Shown: piece by piece, positions 1-8,197 of the stretch | Numbering within the stretch: the stretch's first letter is position 1 | Layout: each line of letters begins with the position of its first letter | DNA from: JACVRU01 sp040905885 | Lineage (GTDB): Bacteria; Actinomycetota; Thermoleophilia; Gaiellales; Gaiellaceae | Direction: 5' to 3' | DNA: 64,000 nucleotides | Assembly (NCBI GenBank): GCA_040905885.1 | Contig: JBBDQR010000157.1 | Span: 15,882-79,881, forward strand | Position numbers and translations under genes: made by a program | The notes under the pieces: generated by a model | Told to the model about the DNA's origin: nothing | Database searches by the model: none | The model's input: only the letters and a program-made list of their open reading frames with translations

Positions 1-110
1 GAGGAGAAGCGCCGTTCCTTCATCGTGTTCGCGATGTCGCGCAGGTCGCGGGCGTCCAGACCCGCGAAGAGGGGCACCCTCTTGAGCAGCTCGATCCGGT
101 TCTCGTCCAT
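1..110 (-). CDS. Cyclic nucleotide-binding domain protein (N-terminal fragment)
   Basis: Only the first 36 or so codons lie in the window; the gene runs off the left edge. From the ATG at 110 the protein begins MDENRIELLKRVPLFAGL followed by DARDLRDIANTMKERRFS. This is the typical opening of a CRP/FNR-like cNMP-binding fold, where a first helix is followed by a 'VPLF..L...DL..IA' stretch. Such domains sense cAMP/cGMP or are degenerate regulatory modules. Whether a DNA-binding, channel or transporter domain follows cannot be seen. It is divergent from the tRNA-Ala gene, with 46 bases between. Confidence 0.7.
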   Translation of the reverse strand, partial: MDENRIELLKRVPLFAGLDARDLRDIANTMKERRFS

Positions 111-156
111 GCGCGAGAGTCTATTTGACGGACACCGCGTCTACACTGGAGCCTGC

Positions 157-229
157 GGGGCGTTAGCTCAGCTGGGAGAGCGCCGGCTTTGCAAGCCGGA
201 GGTCGCCGGTTCGATCCCGGCACGCTCCA
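157..229 (+). tRNA. tRNA-Ala (anticodon TGC)
   Basis: A 73-base cloverleaf. The 7-bp acceptor stem GGGGCGT pairs with ACGCTCC and contains the G3-U70 wobble pair, the alanine identity element. The anticodon stem CCGGC/GCCGG encloses the TGC anticodon at 190-192, and the T arm carries GGTTCGATCCC. The discriminator is A and CCA is not encoded. A TACACT hexamer at 142-147 could be its -10 box. Confidence 0.97.
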
Positions 230-240
230 TCGGCCCGGCC

Positions 241-1386
241 TCACAGCTCCCCGTCGGGCACGACGCCGCGGTTGATGCTCGCGACCTGCTCGGCCGTGAA
301 CGGCGGGCGGGAGAGCTCCTCGCGGAGGTGGAACGCGCGGAACAGGTGGGCGATGTAGTGCATCCGCTGGTCGAAGTCCGACCAGTCGCGCGCGCCGCAG
401 TCGTCTCGGGCCGGCGGCACCGGCTCGAACCGCGCGAGCAGCTCGGTCAGCTCCGCCAGCCCTGGCTCGAGCAGCACCTCCGGGTACGGGTCGGCCAGAT
501 GCGTCCCGAGCGCCAGCACGCGGTCCGGCAGGGACAGGACCATGAGGCAGTCGCTGATCGCCTCGCGCGCGACCCCGCTCGCGGCACGCTGCGTTCCCGC
601 GGCGACGAGCCAGGCGGCCGCGGCGCCGGTCCGGCGGCGAGCCGGCCCCCAGCACGCCGCCGAAGGGAAGAGCGCCTCGAGCGCGCGACGTCCCAGATCC
701 TCATGCGTCGCGTACGGCGCGTCGAGCGCCTCACGGATCTCCGGCTGCAGGCGCGCCTGCTCGTGGAGGCCGATCTCGAGGTTCGCGAGGACGGCGAGCT
801 CGACGCGCCGGTTCGGATCGCGCTCGACCCGCGCGCGCTCGTACCGCGCGAACGCCCGGCGGAGATACTCCTGACCGTCGGGCGGCTCGCCCGGCCGCAG
901 CCCGTCGAGGAAGCGCCGGAACGCGGGCCCACCGGGCTCCGCGTCGGCGGCGCACTCGTGGAGGTAGCGCGCGAACTCGAGCCCGATCTCCTCGAAGACC
1001 CTGAGGTTCCCCCGCACCACGGCGTCGCTCGCTCGCTCGAAGGCGGCGAAGGGAGTGTGCAGCTCGGCCGTCAGCCGCCCGAGCCGCGTGTCGCGCCGAA
1101 AGAGGCCGCGGCGCAGCAGCCGGCGCCACAGCGTCGCGAGCGGATGGAGCAGCCAGCGGCGCGCTCCGAGCCGCCTGCCGAGCTGCGCGAGCAGGTCCTC
1201 CCCCCGGATCGTCCGCCCGGCCTGTCGAGAGGCCCAGGTCGCGTACGTGCACCAGTTCGCGCCTCCCCCGGTTCGCGCCGCATATGCGGCGGCAAGGCGC
1301 CAGTAGCAGTGCGTGATCTCGAGGTTGCGGACGACCGGGTCGGCGATCGCGGCGATGCGCCGAGCCTCGCCCGGGGTCGGCTCGAT
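241..1386 (-). CDS. Uncharacterised actinobacterial protein; no canonical start codon
   Basis: Function not recognised. The frame encodes about 380 residues with protein-like composition and motifs such as ANWCTYATWASRQAG, TIRGEDLLAQLG and ANLEIGLHEQARLQPEI, which I associate with uncharacterised actinobacterial proteins. It has no signal peptide or clear membrane segment. The first in-frame ATG/GTG/TTG is the GTG at 1020, but convincing protein sequence continues upstream to about 1380. I place the start at an ATC codon (1386-1384), 7 bases after a GGAG motif in the end of the protease gene. A frameshift or sequence error near the start is the alternative. It is last in the minus-strand operon and follows the papain-like gene's stop by one base. 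Confidence 0.6.
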   Translation of the reverse strand: MEPTPGEARRIAAIADPVVRNLEITHCYWRLAAAYAARTGGGANWCTYATWASRQAGRTIRGEDLLAQLGRRLGARRWLLHPLATLWRRLLRRGLFRRDTRLGRLTAELHTPFAAFERASDAVVRGNLRVFEEIGLEFARYLHECAADAEPGGPAFRRFLDGLRPGEPPDGQEYLRRAFARYERARVERDPNRRVELAVLANLEIGLHEQARLQPEIREALDAPYATHEDLGRRALEALFPSAACWGPARRRTGAAAAWLVAAGTQRAASGVAREAISDCLMVLSLPDRVLALGTHLADPYPEVLLEPGLAELTELLARFEPVPPARDDCGARDWSDFDQRMHYIAHLFRAFHLREELSRPPFTAEQVASINRGVVPDGEL

Positions 1387-1387
1387 C

Positions 1388-2212
1388 TCAGATCTCCACG
1401 CCGTAGGCCTCCGTGAACGCCTCCTGGGCGTAGGCGAGCGAGGCGTAGGCGAAGCCCTTGTCGCCCCAGCGTGTGCCCCAGCTGTTCCGGACGATGAACC
1501 GGTCCGGCGTGTAACCGACGATCGCGACCGCGTGCCCGCCGCGCTTCGTCTTGGGCTGGTACTGGTCGAGGTTGCCGCCGTTGAAGGTGGCCTCGTCCCA
1601 GGTCCGGTCGACGTCGAGGCGCGTCAGGATCGGCCCCTTGGTCGCGAGCCACGAGCGCCAGTCCGAGAGGTTCGTATCGAGGTTGAAGTAGGCGAGGACC
1701 TTGCGCAGGGCGGCGATCGCGTAGAACGTCTTCGCCTCCTTGGGATAGAGCTTGCCCGAGGCGAAGGGAAGGGTGCTGTCGCGGACGACGCCGAACTTGC
1801 GCGCGATGTCGAGCGCCGTCTTCAGGCTCGTTCCCTCCGTCTCGATGAACGTCGTCGGACGCGTGATGAACGGATCGGTCTCCTTTGCGGCCATCCAGAT
1901 GAAGCGCGGCGAGAGCAAAGCGCTCTCGGGCAGGCGCTTCGCCTTGACGAAGTGCCAGCGCAGCACCGAGTCGGCGGTCGCCCAGCCGACGCAGGAGCCG
2001 GTCGTCCCCTGGTCGCCGATCCTCCACCACGAGGCCCGCAGGTCCTTCGAGGCCGGGATCGGAGGCGCGGCGGCGACGAGGTCCGCCTCCTCCGCGGTCT
2101 CGTAGGTCCAGTCCTGCTCGGGCTTCGGCGATGGCCTGCAGTTGAGGATCCGCTTCGGCTGCGGGGGCCGACGCTTCGGTTGCCGTTTGGTCGTCCGTCG
2201 TGCGCGTGCCAT
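1388..2212 (-). CDS. Papain-like (C1A family) cysteine peptidase
   Basis: 274 residues. The ATG at 2212 follows a strong AGGAGG ribosome site with 6-base spacing; in-frame upstream sequence is low-complexity and was rejected. The first 35 residues are very basic (MARARRTTKRQPKRRPP). The catalytic region begins around residue 57 with DLRASWWRIGDQGTTGSC: Gln68 would form the oxyanion hole and Cys74 is the nucleophile. His227 lies in GGHAVAIVGY and Asn243 in VRNSWGTRWGDKG, completing the papain triad. There is no obvious signal peptide and no long inhibitory propeptide, which is unusual for a secreted papain. It lies between the FecR-like lipoprotein and the uncharacterised last gene. Substrate unknown. 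Confidence 0.88.
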   Translation of the reverse strand: MARARRTTKRQPKRRPPQPKRILNCRPSPKPEQDWTYETAEEADLVAAAPPIPASKDLRASWWRIGDQGTTGSCVGWATADSVLRWHFVKAKRLPESALLSPRFIWMAAKETDPFITRPTTFIETEGTSLKTALDIARKFGVVRDSTLPFASGKLYPKEAKTFYAIAALRKVLAYFNLDTNLSDWRSWLATKGPILTRLDVDRTWDEATFNGGNLDQYQPKTKRGGHAVAIVGYTPDRFIVRNSWGTRWGDKGFAYASLAYAQEAFTEAYGVEI

Positions 2213-2232
2213 CTCGTACCTCCTCTTTGTCC

Positions 2233-3285
2233 CTAGGGCGAAGTGGTTTCGGTCGAATCGGTCGACGTCTCCGTCGACGTCGTCTCCTCCTCCTCGGGGA
2301 ACGCGAACGGCGTGTAGACGAGCGTCACCTCCGGCCCGAACGCCTCGCGCAGCCCCGCGAACGTCGCCAGGAGATCCGAGAACGACCCGACGCCGACGAC
2401 CGTGTCGCCCGCCTGGACGAACTGGCGCCGACGCTCGCCGCCGAGCTCCGCCGTCGTGACCAGTCGGATGTGCTGGACGAGGTTCCGCTCCTTGAGGACG
2501 CCAGCCTGGGCCTCCGTCTCGGTGACGACGCTTCCGCTCCTGGCGGCTCGCCTCGTGAGTGCGGGGAGCTCCCCGGGGGGAAGCGTGACGATGCCGAGCT
2601 TCAGCGTCTGCAGCAGCTCCGGCTCCCACTCCTCCAGCTGGTACTCGACGACCTCCAGCGGCTGGGCGACCGAGACGACTCCGGCGGCTTCTGGACCGTT
2701 CGCGGAGAGCTCGCGCCAGCCGATATCCGGATCGGCCGTCGAGAGCACCCGGACAGTCCCTTCGTGGACCCTGACCGTGGTGTTGTCGCCGCCGGCGATC
2801 AGGGTGAAGAGGGTGCCGGTGACCTCGATCTCGGCTCCCGGCGCCTCGAGGCGGATCGTCTCGCCGCCGGTCTCGGCGTCGCAGGCGATCGCCCCGGCGA
2901 GCAGCCGGAGCGCGGTGGCGGCATCCGGCCGGATCAGCACGGCGGCTTCGGGTCGCAACTTGCAGCCCGCGATCTCGCGCGTGTCGAACTCGAGCGTGCC
3001 TCCCGGCCCGGTCGACAGGCGGTCGGCGCGGAAGATGGTCTCCTGGCGCAGGACCGGCCCGCAGTCCCGCTGCACCACCTCCAGGTAGCCGGTGATCACC
3101 CCCTCCTCCTCGACGCAGCGCTCGACCTCGGTGCTGGTCGTGCCGGTCTCGGTGGTCGCCGTGCTCGTTCCCGTCGTCGTCCCGGTGTCCCCGCCGGTCT
3201 GCGTGCCGGCCTCGGGGCCGCCCCCGCCGCAGCCGGAGCTCGCCAGAAGGATGGCGGCGAACAGGAGCACGGCCCCCGAGGGCAT
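2233..3285 (-). CDS. Lipoprotein with FecR-like domain
   Basis: 350 residues. The N-terminus (MPSGAVLLFAAILLASSGC) is a lipoprotein signal with the lipobox Cys at 19, then a Gly/Thr-rich linker to about residue 52. Residues 90-175 resemble a FecR domain (beta-rich, ending TTVRVHEGTVRVLS). The C-terminal third is not recognised and ends in a Glu/Thr/Ser-rich tail. Expected location: outer face of the cytoplasmic membrane. The start overlaps the pentapeptide gene's stop as TGATG, so the two are translationally coupled. FecR domains elsewhere work with sigma factors or envelope ligands; no sigma factor is present here, so a structural or ligand role is as likely. Confidence 0.7.
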   Translation of the reverse strand: MPSGAVLLFAAILLASSGCGGGGPEAGTQTGGDTGTTTGTSTATTETGTTSTEVERCVEEEGVITGYLEVVQRDCGPVLRQETIFRADRLSTGPGGTLEFDTREIAGCKLRPEAAVLIRPDAATALRLLAGAIACDAETGGETIRLEAPGAEIEVTGTLFTLIAGGDNTTVRVHEGTVRVLSTADPDIGWRELSANGPEAAGVVSVAQPLEVVEYQLEEWEPELLQTLKLGIVTLPPGELPALTRRAARSGSVVTETEAQAGVLKERNLVQHIRLVTTAELGGERRRQFVQAGDTVVGVGSFSDLLATFAGLREAFGPEVTLVYTPFAFPEEEETTSTETSTDSTETTSP

Positions 3286-4742
3286 CAGAAGATCCCCTCG
3301 ATCAGCTCGCGCGAGACGGGCCAGACGTTGCCCGCGTTGAGAACGAAGGTGACGATCAGGAGCTTGAAGACGAGGTACTCGGCCACGCTCCAGGCGCCGT
3401 CGGGAGGGCGCAGCCGGAGGAGCGCCCCGGCGGTCTCGCCGAGATCCTGGGCGGCGCCGCGTAAACGCGCGGCCTCACTTGGCCGCGTCGGTCGGCGCCT
3501 CGCCCAGCGCACGCCGGCACCGAGGGCGAGGAGGCCGGCGATCGCGATCAGCTGGTGGTAGGGGCGCACGCCGTAGCCCCAGACGCCGTAGTTGAACGAG
3601 AGGTCGAGGCTCCGCCCCAGCGGCCCCTTGCGCTCGCGGGCGATCGTCAGCCGCCGCACGCGCGCGTCGTTGGCGGTCTCGAGGTCGTCCGCGGCGCGCG
3701 CGCCCCGCTCGAGGAGGGCGAGCGCGGCCTCCTGCGCGGGCCGGTCGTCGTCTCCCGGGCCGTCGACGAGCGCCGCGTCGTCGAGATCGAGCCGGAGCGA
3801 CCGAATCCGGCCGCCGCTCTCCCGGCCGAACGGCAGGCGCAGCCGCTCGAACCGGGCGCCCTGGAGATCGAGCTCGGCCACGTCCGCCTGGTCGAAGCTC
3901 ACGGACCCTTCGACGAGCGCGTCGGAGAAGGAGACGGGCCCGAGGAAGCGGACGGTCGAGAAGTCGACGTCCCCGCGGAGCCGCACGTCCTGGAAGCTCA
4001 GGTCGCCTGACGACGTGGCCCGCGAGAACCGGGCCGGCCCGGCCACGTCGGCGAGGAAGAAGGTCGCCCCGTCCTCGAAGGAGGCACGGTGGAAGTCCAG
4101 CGACGGGTCGGCGCCGGAGCCGTCGAAGCTCGCCGCCGCGAAGTCGACCCGCTCGACGAAGCGAGCGCCGGCGAAGCGCCCCGCGCCGGCCACCTCGACG
4201 GTCGAGAAGTCCGCGAACGATCCGAACTCGGCGCTCGCGAAGCTGACGCCGTCGCCGAAGATCGCGCCGGCGAACGAGCCGCTGCCGTGGAACTCGGCCC
4301 CGGAGAAGTCGGCCGCCCCCTCGAAGCGGGCCCCGTCGAAGCGGGCGGCCTCGTCGAAGACCGCCAGCGCGAGGTCGGCGGCGCCGAGCTGGGCGCGCGC
4401 GAAGGTGACGGGGGCGCCGAAGCGGGCGCCGGCCAGGTCGAGCCGCCCTCGGATCTCGCTCTCCGAGAGGTCGACCACGTGGGAGAAGGAGCGGTGTGCG
4501 CCCTGAATGCCGCCGAGCAGGCGCGACCGGCGCAGCACGAGCGGCACGTCCAGGGCCGGCGGCAGCCGCAGAGCGCCCCTGACCTCGACCCCGGTGAGCA
4601 CGACGGGGCGCCCGGCGGCGAGCGCGGCGACCAGATCGGCTGCGTCCACCGCGCGAGGGCGCGCCGGAACTGCGGCCTCTGCGCCGCCCGCGAGGACGAG
4701 CGGCAGGACCAGGGCCGCGACGCAGGCGTGGCTCTGTCTCAA
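3285..4742 (-). CDS. Pentapeptide-repeat-like membrane protein
   Basis: 485 residues from the TTG at 4742, preceded by a GGGAG motif. An ATG/GTG-type start at 4802 would overlap the upstream NlpC gene. A signal peptide runs over about residues 5-25. Residues 70-310 form a right-handed beta-helix-like array of five-residue units of the type F.GA.F, A.F.G and VSFS.A, more degenerate than the classic A(D/N)LXX repeat. After a linker there are two membrane spans, near residues 390-410 (LIAIAGLLALGAGVRWA) and 455-475 (LVFKLLIVTFVLNAGN). The topology suggests an extracytoplasmic repeat domain anchored at its C-terminus. Function unknown; it sits in the putative envelope operon. Confidence 0.75.
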   Translation of the reverse strand: MRQSHACVAALVLPLVLAGGAEAAVPARPRAVDAADLVAALAAGRPVVLTGVEVRGALRLPPALDVPLVLRRSRLLGGIQGAHRSFSHVVDLSESEIRGRLDLAGARFGAPVTFARAQLGAADLALAVFDEAARFDGARFEGAADFSGAEFHGSGSFAGAIFGDGVSFASAEFGSFADFSTVEVAGAGRFAGARFVERVDFAAASFDGSGADPSLDFHRASFEDGATFFLADVAGPARFSRATSSGDLSFQDVRLRGDVDFSTVRFLGPVSFSDALVEGSVSFDQADVAELDLQGARFERLRLPFGRESGGRIRSLRLDLDDAALVDGPGDDDRPAQEAALALLERGARAADDLETANDARVRRLTIARERKGPLGRSLDLSFNYGVWGYGVRPYHQLIAIAGLLALGAGVRWARRRPTRPSEAARLRGAAQDLGETAGALLRLRPPDGAWSVAEYLVFKLLIVTFVLNAGNVWPVSRELIEGIF

Positions 4743-4767
4743 CGTAAACGGCTCCCGTCGCGCGGCC

Positions 4768-5490
4768 CTATGGCAGATAGGTCCTGATCTGCCGGCGCCC
4801 ACCGAGCGAGCCGCGGCTGTAGTCGATCGGGAAGAGCTGCGGGCCGCTCTCCTGACCGTGGCTGATCACCTTGCCGTTGCCCACGTAGAGCGTCACGTGG
4901 TTGATGTCGCCGTGGCTGTGCCCGTAGAAGACGAGGTCTCCCGGCTTCGCCCGGGTCGTCTCGCGTCCCTGGCCGATCTGTGTCCCCGTGTAGCCGAAGC
5001 CGTTGTACCCGAGCCCGTTCGGGTCGGGCGCCCCGGCGGCGAAGTAGCACCACGTCACAAAGGACGAGCAGTCCTCGAACTCCGGAAAGGACGGCGGCAG
5101 GAGACGCCGGCGGACGCCCTCCATGCGCTGCGAGCTCTGCGTGTAGCGGATCCGCTCGCGGTTCGCGTAGCCGCAGTGCGCAGCCGCCACGATCTTCTGC
5201 CGGGTCGTGGTGGCCTCCTCGCCCGCCTTTGCAGCCCGCTCGAGCAGCAAGCGGCTGAACGCGTCGAAGTGGGGCGCGAGCGCGGCATAGGTGTCCTTCC
5301 CGACCTCGCCGTCGATGTCCGGGAGCCCGCGCGCCCGCTGGAACTCCTTGACCTGGGCCTCCAGCCCGGCGTCGAAGACGTTCGTGATCTTGTCCGCCTT
5401 GGGCCTGAACCCGGCCTTGCGCAGCGCCCGCTGAACCGCGCGGACGTCGCGGCCCTTGGAGCCGATCTTCAGCAGCCGCGGCTCAGCCAT
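4768..5490 (-). CDS. Peptidoglycan-binding NlpC/P60-family endopeptidase
   Basis: 240 residues. Residues 5-75 form a PG_binding_1-type three-helix domain (VQRALRKAGFRP, VKEFQRARGLPDIDGEVG). The C-terminal NlpC/P60 domain has Cys141 in FEDCSSFVTW, His198 in GDINHVTLYVG and a possible third polar residue at His211. These enzymes cut D-Glu-meso-DAP or related cross-peptide bonds in peptidoglycan. No signal peptide is evident, so export, if any, must be non-classical or the true start lies elsewhere. The ATG at 5490 was chosen because it overlaps the preceding small ORF's stop (ATGGCTGA). It is the second gene of the operon. Confidence 0.85.
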   Translation of the reverse strand: MAEPRLLKIGSKGRDVRAVQRALRKAGFRPKADKITNVFDAGLEAQVKEFQRARGLPDIDGEVGKDTYAALAPHFDAFSRLLLERAAKAGEEATTTRQKIVAAAHCGYANRERIRYTQSSQRMEGVRRRLLPPSFPEFEDCSSFVTWCYFAAGAPDPNGLGYNGFGYTGTQIGQGRETTRAKPGDLVFYGHSHGDINHVTLYVGNGKVISHGQESGPQLFPIDYSRGSLGGRRQIRTYLP

Positions 5491-5659
5491 CCTGGTCACC
5501 GGGGACGGCCGGGGCATGGGTCTCGGCATGCACGCTGTCGTCGCCCTCCCCCTCGGGAGGCGGGTCCTCCCGGGCCGGGGCGAACGGGTCGAACTCGTCC
5601 TCGTCGCCGACGAGCGGGATCGGCTCGAGCAGGGCCTTGATCCGGTCCCTCAGGGTCAT
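5483..5659 (-). CDS. Small acidic protein, first gene of the envelope operon
   Basis: 58 codons from the ATG at 5659, reading MTLRDRIKALLEPIPLVG and then an acidic, Pro-rich tail (DEDEFDPFAP, PPPEGEGDD). No domain is recognised. An amphipathic N-terminal helix followed by a disordered acidic tail is the only visible feature. Its stop lies inside the NlpC/P60 start region (8-base overlap), which argues that it is translated and coupled. No strong ribosome site is visible. The 126 bases between it and the divergent oxidase promoter contain no other feature I can support. Confidence 0.5.
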   Translation of the reverse strand: MTLRDRIKALLEPIPLVGDEDEFDPFAPAREDPPPEGEGDDSVHAETHAPAVPGDQDG

Positions 5660-5785
5660 GACCGCGCCCGCGCCGCAGGAGTGAGCTCGCCGTTCGTCAC
5701 TCCACGCTCCTCGATTTGGTCCTTCCGCGCCTCACAGTTGCACGCCCGCGCGGCCAAGTCAATCCGCCGGGCCCGGCGCCCTCGG

Positions 5786-5814
5786 TTGACCGTCGCCGCG
5801 GATCGCCGTAGATT
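5786..5814 (+). promoter_or_regulatory. Promoter of the GMC oxidoreductase gene (leaderless)
   Basis: TTGACC at 5786-5791 and TAGATT at 5809-5814 are separated by 17 bases, close to the housekeeping sigma consensus. Transcription would start at about 5821-5822, which is the GTG start itself, so the mRNA should be leaderless. Confidence 0.75.
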
Positions 5815-5821
5815 GAGAGAC

Positions 5822-8197
5822 GTGGGGGGAGCCGCCGAAACTCGCTCGGCCGAGCGCCCGATCCAGCCGCGCGTCCGTCTCTCGTCGCCGCTGGACGCGC
5901 TGAAGCCGCACTACGACGTCGTCGTCGTCGGCTCGGGGTACGGGGGCTCGATCGCCGCCTCCCGGATGGCGCGGGCCGGCCGCACGGTCTGCCTGCTCGA
6001 GCGCGGCCGAGAGCTCCAACCCGGCGAGTATCCCGACTCGGCGGCCGAGTCGTTCCACGAGTTCCAGATCGACACCAAGGAGCGGCACTTCGGCCGTGCC
6101 GACGGCCTCTTCGACATGCGGGTCAACGACGACATGAACGTCCTCGTCGGCTGCGGTCTCGGGGGCACGTCGCTCGTGAACGCGAACGTGGCCCTCCCCG
6201 CTGAGGCGAGGGTCTGGGAGGACGAGCGCTGGCCGCAGGCGCTCCGCGACGACCGCGCCGGACTGGACGAGGGCTACCGGCGCGCGACCGAGATGCTGAA
6301 GCCGGCGCCGTTCCCGCAGGAGCTCGCCCCGCTGCCGAAGCTCGCAGCGCTCGAGGCGGCCGCCGCCGCCATGGATGCGCGCTTCTACCGGCCGCCGATC
6401 AACGTCACCTACAAGGACGGGACGAACCACGTGGGCGTCTACCAGCAGGCGTGCCACCTGTGCGGCGACTGCGTCTCGGGCTGCAACTACGGAGCCAAGA
6501 ACACGACCCTGATGAACTACCTCCCCGACGCCCGCAACCACGGGGCCGAGCTGTTCACGCAGGTCAGGGTCGATCGCGTCGACCGCCGCGACGGGCGCTG
6601 GGTCGTCTACTTCCGCCCGGTCGGCTCCGGGCGCGAGGCCTTCGACGCGCCGCCGATGTTCGTCACGGCGGACATCGTCATGCTCGGCGCCGGCGCGCTC
6701 GGATCGACCGAGATCCTGCTCCGCTCGCGCGCAGCCGGCCTCCCGCTCTCGGACGTTCTCGGCCACCGCTTCACAGGAAACGGCGACGTGCTCGGCTTCG
6801 GCTACAACTGCGACCGGCCGATCAACGGCATCGGCTTCGGCGACCACGCCGTCGGCGAGCTGCCGCCCGTCGGCCCCTGCATCACCGGGATCATCGACCT
6901 GCGCGAGCAGCCCGTGCTCGAGGAGGGGATGGTGATCGAGGAGGGAGTCGTCCCGGGCGGCCTCTCGCCCGTGCTCGCGCGCGTCTTCGAGATCGCGGCG
7001 GCGCTCGTCGGCAAGGACACGGACGACGGCGTGGCGGACTTCTTCCGGGAGCGCGCGCGGGAGATCCAGATGATGGTCCAGGGCCCGTACCGCGGCGCGC
7101 TCCAGAACACGATCACGTTCCTGGTGATGGGTCACGACGACGGCGAGGGTCGCCTCGTGCTCGACGACGGGCGGGTACGGGTCGAGTGGCCCGGGGTCGG
7201 ATCGCAGCCGATCTTCCAGCGGGTGGCCGAGCGCCTGACCGAGGCGACGGCCGCGCTCGGCGGCGAGTTCGTCAAGAACCCGATCTGGAGCAAGCTCCTC
7301 CACCACGACCTCGTCACCGTGCACCCGCTCGGGGGCTGCCCGATGGGCGAGGACGCCGCCGGCGGCGTGGTGGACGCCGACGGGCGGGTGTTCGCGGGCG
7401 GCGACGGCTCGGCCGTGCACGAGGGGCTCTACGTCTGCGACGGCGCGATCGTGCCCCGGCCGCTCGGGGTCAACCCGCTCCTGACGATCTCCGCGCTGGC
7501 CGAGCGGATCTGCGACCGCATGGCGGCGCGGCACGGCTGGACGATCGACTACGGCCTCGCGTACGCGCCGCCGCGGCAGGCGCAGGAGCCCGTGAAGCCC
7601 GGGATCCAGTTCACCGAGACGATGCGCGGGTTCTTCGCCGCGGGCGCGACGGGCGCCTACGAGGATGCCGAGCGCCGGGGCCGCGAAGAGGATTCGCCGT
7701 TCGAGTTCACGCTCACGATCGTCTCCGACGACCTCGAGCGGATGCTCGAGGAGCAGGAGCATGCGGCCCGCATCTTCGGCACCGTGAAGGCTCCGGCGCT
7801 CTCACCGAGCCCGCTGACGGTGACCGACGGCGTCTTCAACCTGTTCGTGACCGACCCCGCGGAGCCCGACCGGAGGCTGATGCGCTACCGGATGGGGCTC
7901 GCGGCGGAGGACGGGAAGCGCTACTTCTTCGACGGCTTCAAGCGGATCGAGGACGACCCCGGCCTCGACATGTGGGCGGACACGACGACGCTCTACATCA
8001 CCGTCCACGAGGGCGGGGACGACACCGGGCCCGTGGCCGGCAAGGGCGTCCTCCACATCCACCCGCGGGACTTCATGCGCCAGATGACGACGATGCGGGT
8101 CAGGAACGCGCTCTCGGCGCGGCAGCAGCTCGCGCTCTCGGGACGGTTCAGCGCCCTCTTCACCGGCTCGCTGCACGACGTCTACGGCCTGGGCTAG
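5822..8197 (+). CDS. GMC-family FAD-dependent oxidoreductase (cholesterol-oxidase-like)
   Basis: 791 residues from the GTG at 5822. The FAD-binding motif DVVVVGSGYGGSIAASRMA has its glycines at 37-42. A Cys cluster, CHLCGDCVSGC, is near residue 210. HPLGGCPMGEDAAGG near residue 501 belongs to the GMC C-terminal active-site domain. Residues beyond about 610 form an extra, roughly 180-residue beta-rich C-terminal domain. GMC enzymes of this subgroup oxidise sterols, alcohols or long-chain substrates using FAD; the substrate cannot be read from sequence. The gene has its own promoter and is convergent with, and overlaps by 38 bases, the patatin gene. The neighbours suggest lipid or sterol-ester metabolism. 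Confidence 0.85.
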   Translation: MGGAAETRSAERPIQPRVRLSSPLDALKPHYDVVVVGSGYGGSIAASRMARAGRTVCLLERGRELQPGEYPDSAAESFHEFQIDTKERHFGRADGLFDMRVNDDMNVLVGCGLGGTSLVNANVALPAEARVWEDERWPQALRDDRAGLDEGYRRATEMLKPAPFPQELAPLPKLAALEAAAAAMDARFYRPPINVTYKDGTNHVGVYQQACHLCGDCVSGCNYGAKNTTLMNYLPDARNHGAELFTQVRVDRVDRRDGRWVVYFRPVGSGREAFDAPPMFVTADIVMLGAGALGSTEILLRSRAAGLPLSDVLGHRFTGNGDVLGFGYNCDRPINGIGFGDHAVGELPPVGPCITGIIDLREQPVLEEGMVIEEGVVPGGLSPVLARVFEIAAALVGKDTDDGVADFFRERAREIQMMVQGPYRGALQNTITFLVMGHDDGEGRLVLDDGRVRVEWPGVGSQPIFQRVAERLTEATAALGGEFVKNPIWSKLLHHDLVTVHPLGGCPMGEDAAGGVVDADGRVFAGGDGSAVHEGLYVCDGAIVPRPLGVNPLLTISALAERICDRMAARHGWTIDYGLAYAPPRQAQEPVKPGIQFTETMRGFFAAGATGAYEDAERRGREEDSPFEFTLTIVSDDLERMLEEQEHAARIFGTVKAPALSPSPLTVTDGVFNLFVTDPAEPDRRLMRYRMGLAAEDGKRYFFDGFKRIEDDPGLDMWADTTTLYITVHEGGDDTGPVAGKGVLHIHPRDFMRQMTTMRVRNALSARQQLALSGRFSALFTGSLHDVYGLG

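Noticed and set aside
125..147. TTGACG at 125-130 with TACACT at 142-147 as a tRNA-Ala promoter
   Set aside because: The spacer is only 11 bases. TACACT alone is plausible as -10, but the pair is not a standard promoter.
5660..5785. An additional small gene between the acidic ORF and the oxidase promoter
   Set aside because: No frame with a start, ribosome site or protein-like composition could be supported.
5759..7762. Minus-strand frame antisense to the GMC oxidase
   Set aside because: Shadow composition; it would also run through the oxidase promoter and the envelope operon's upstream region.
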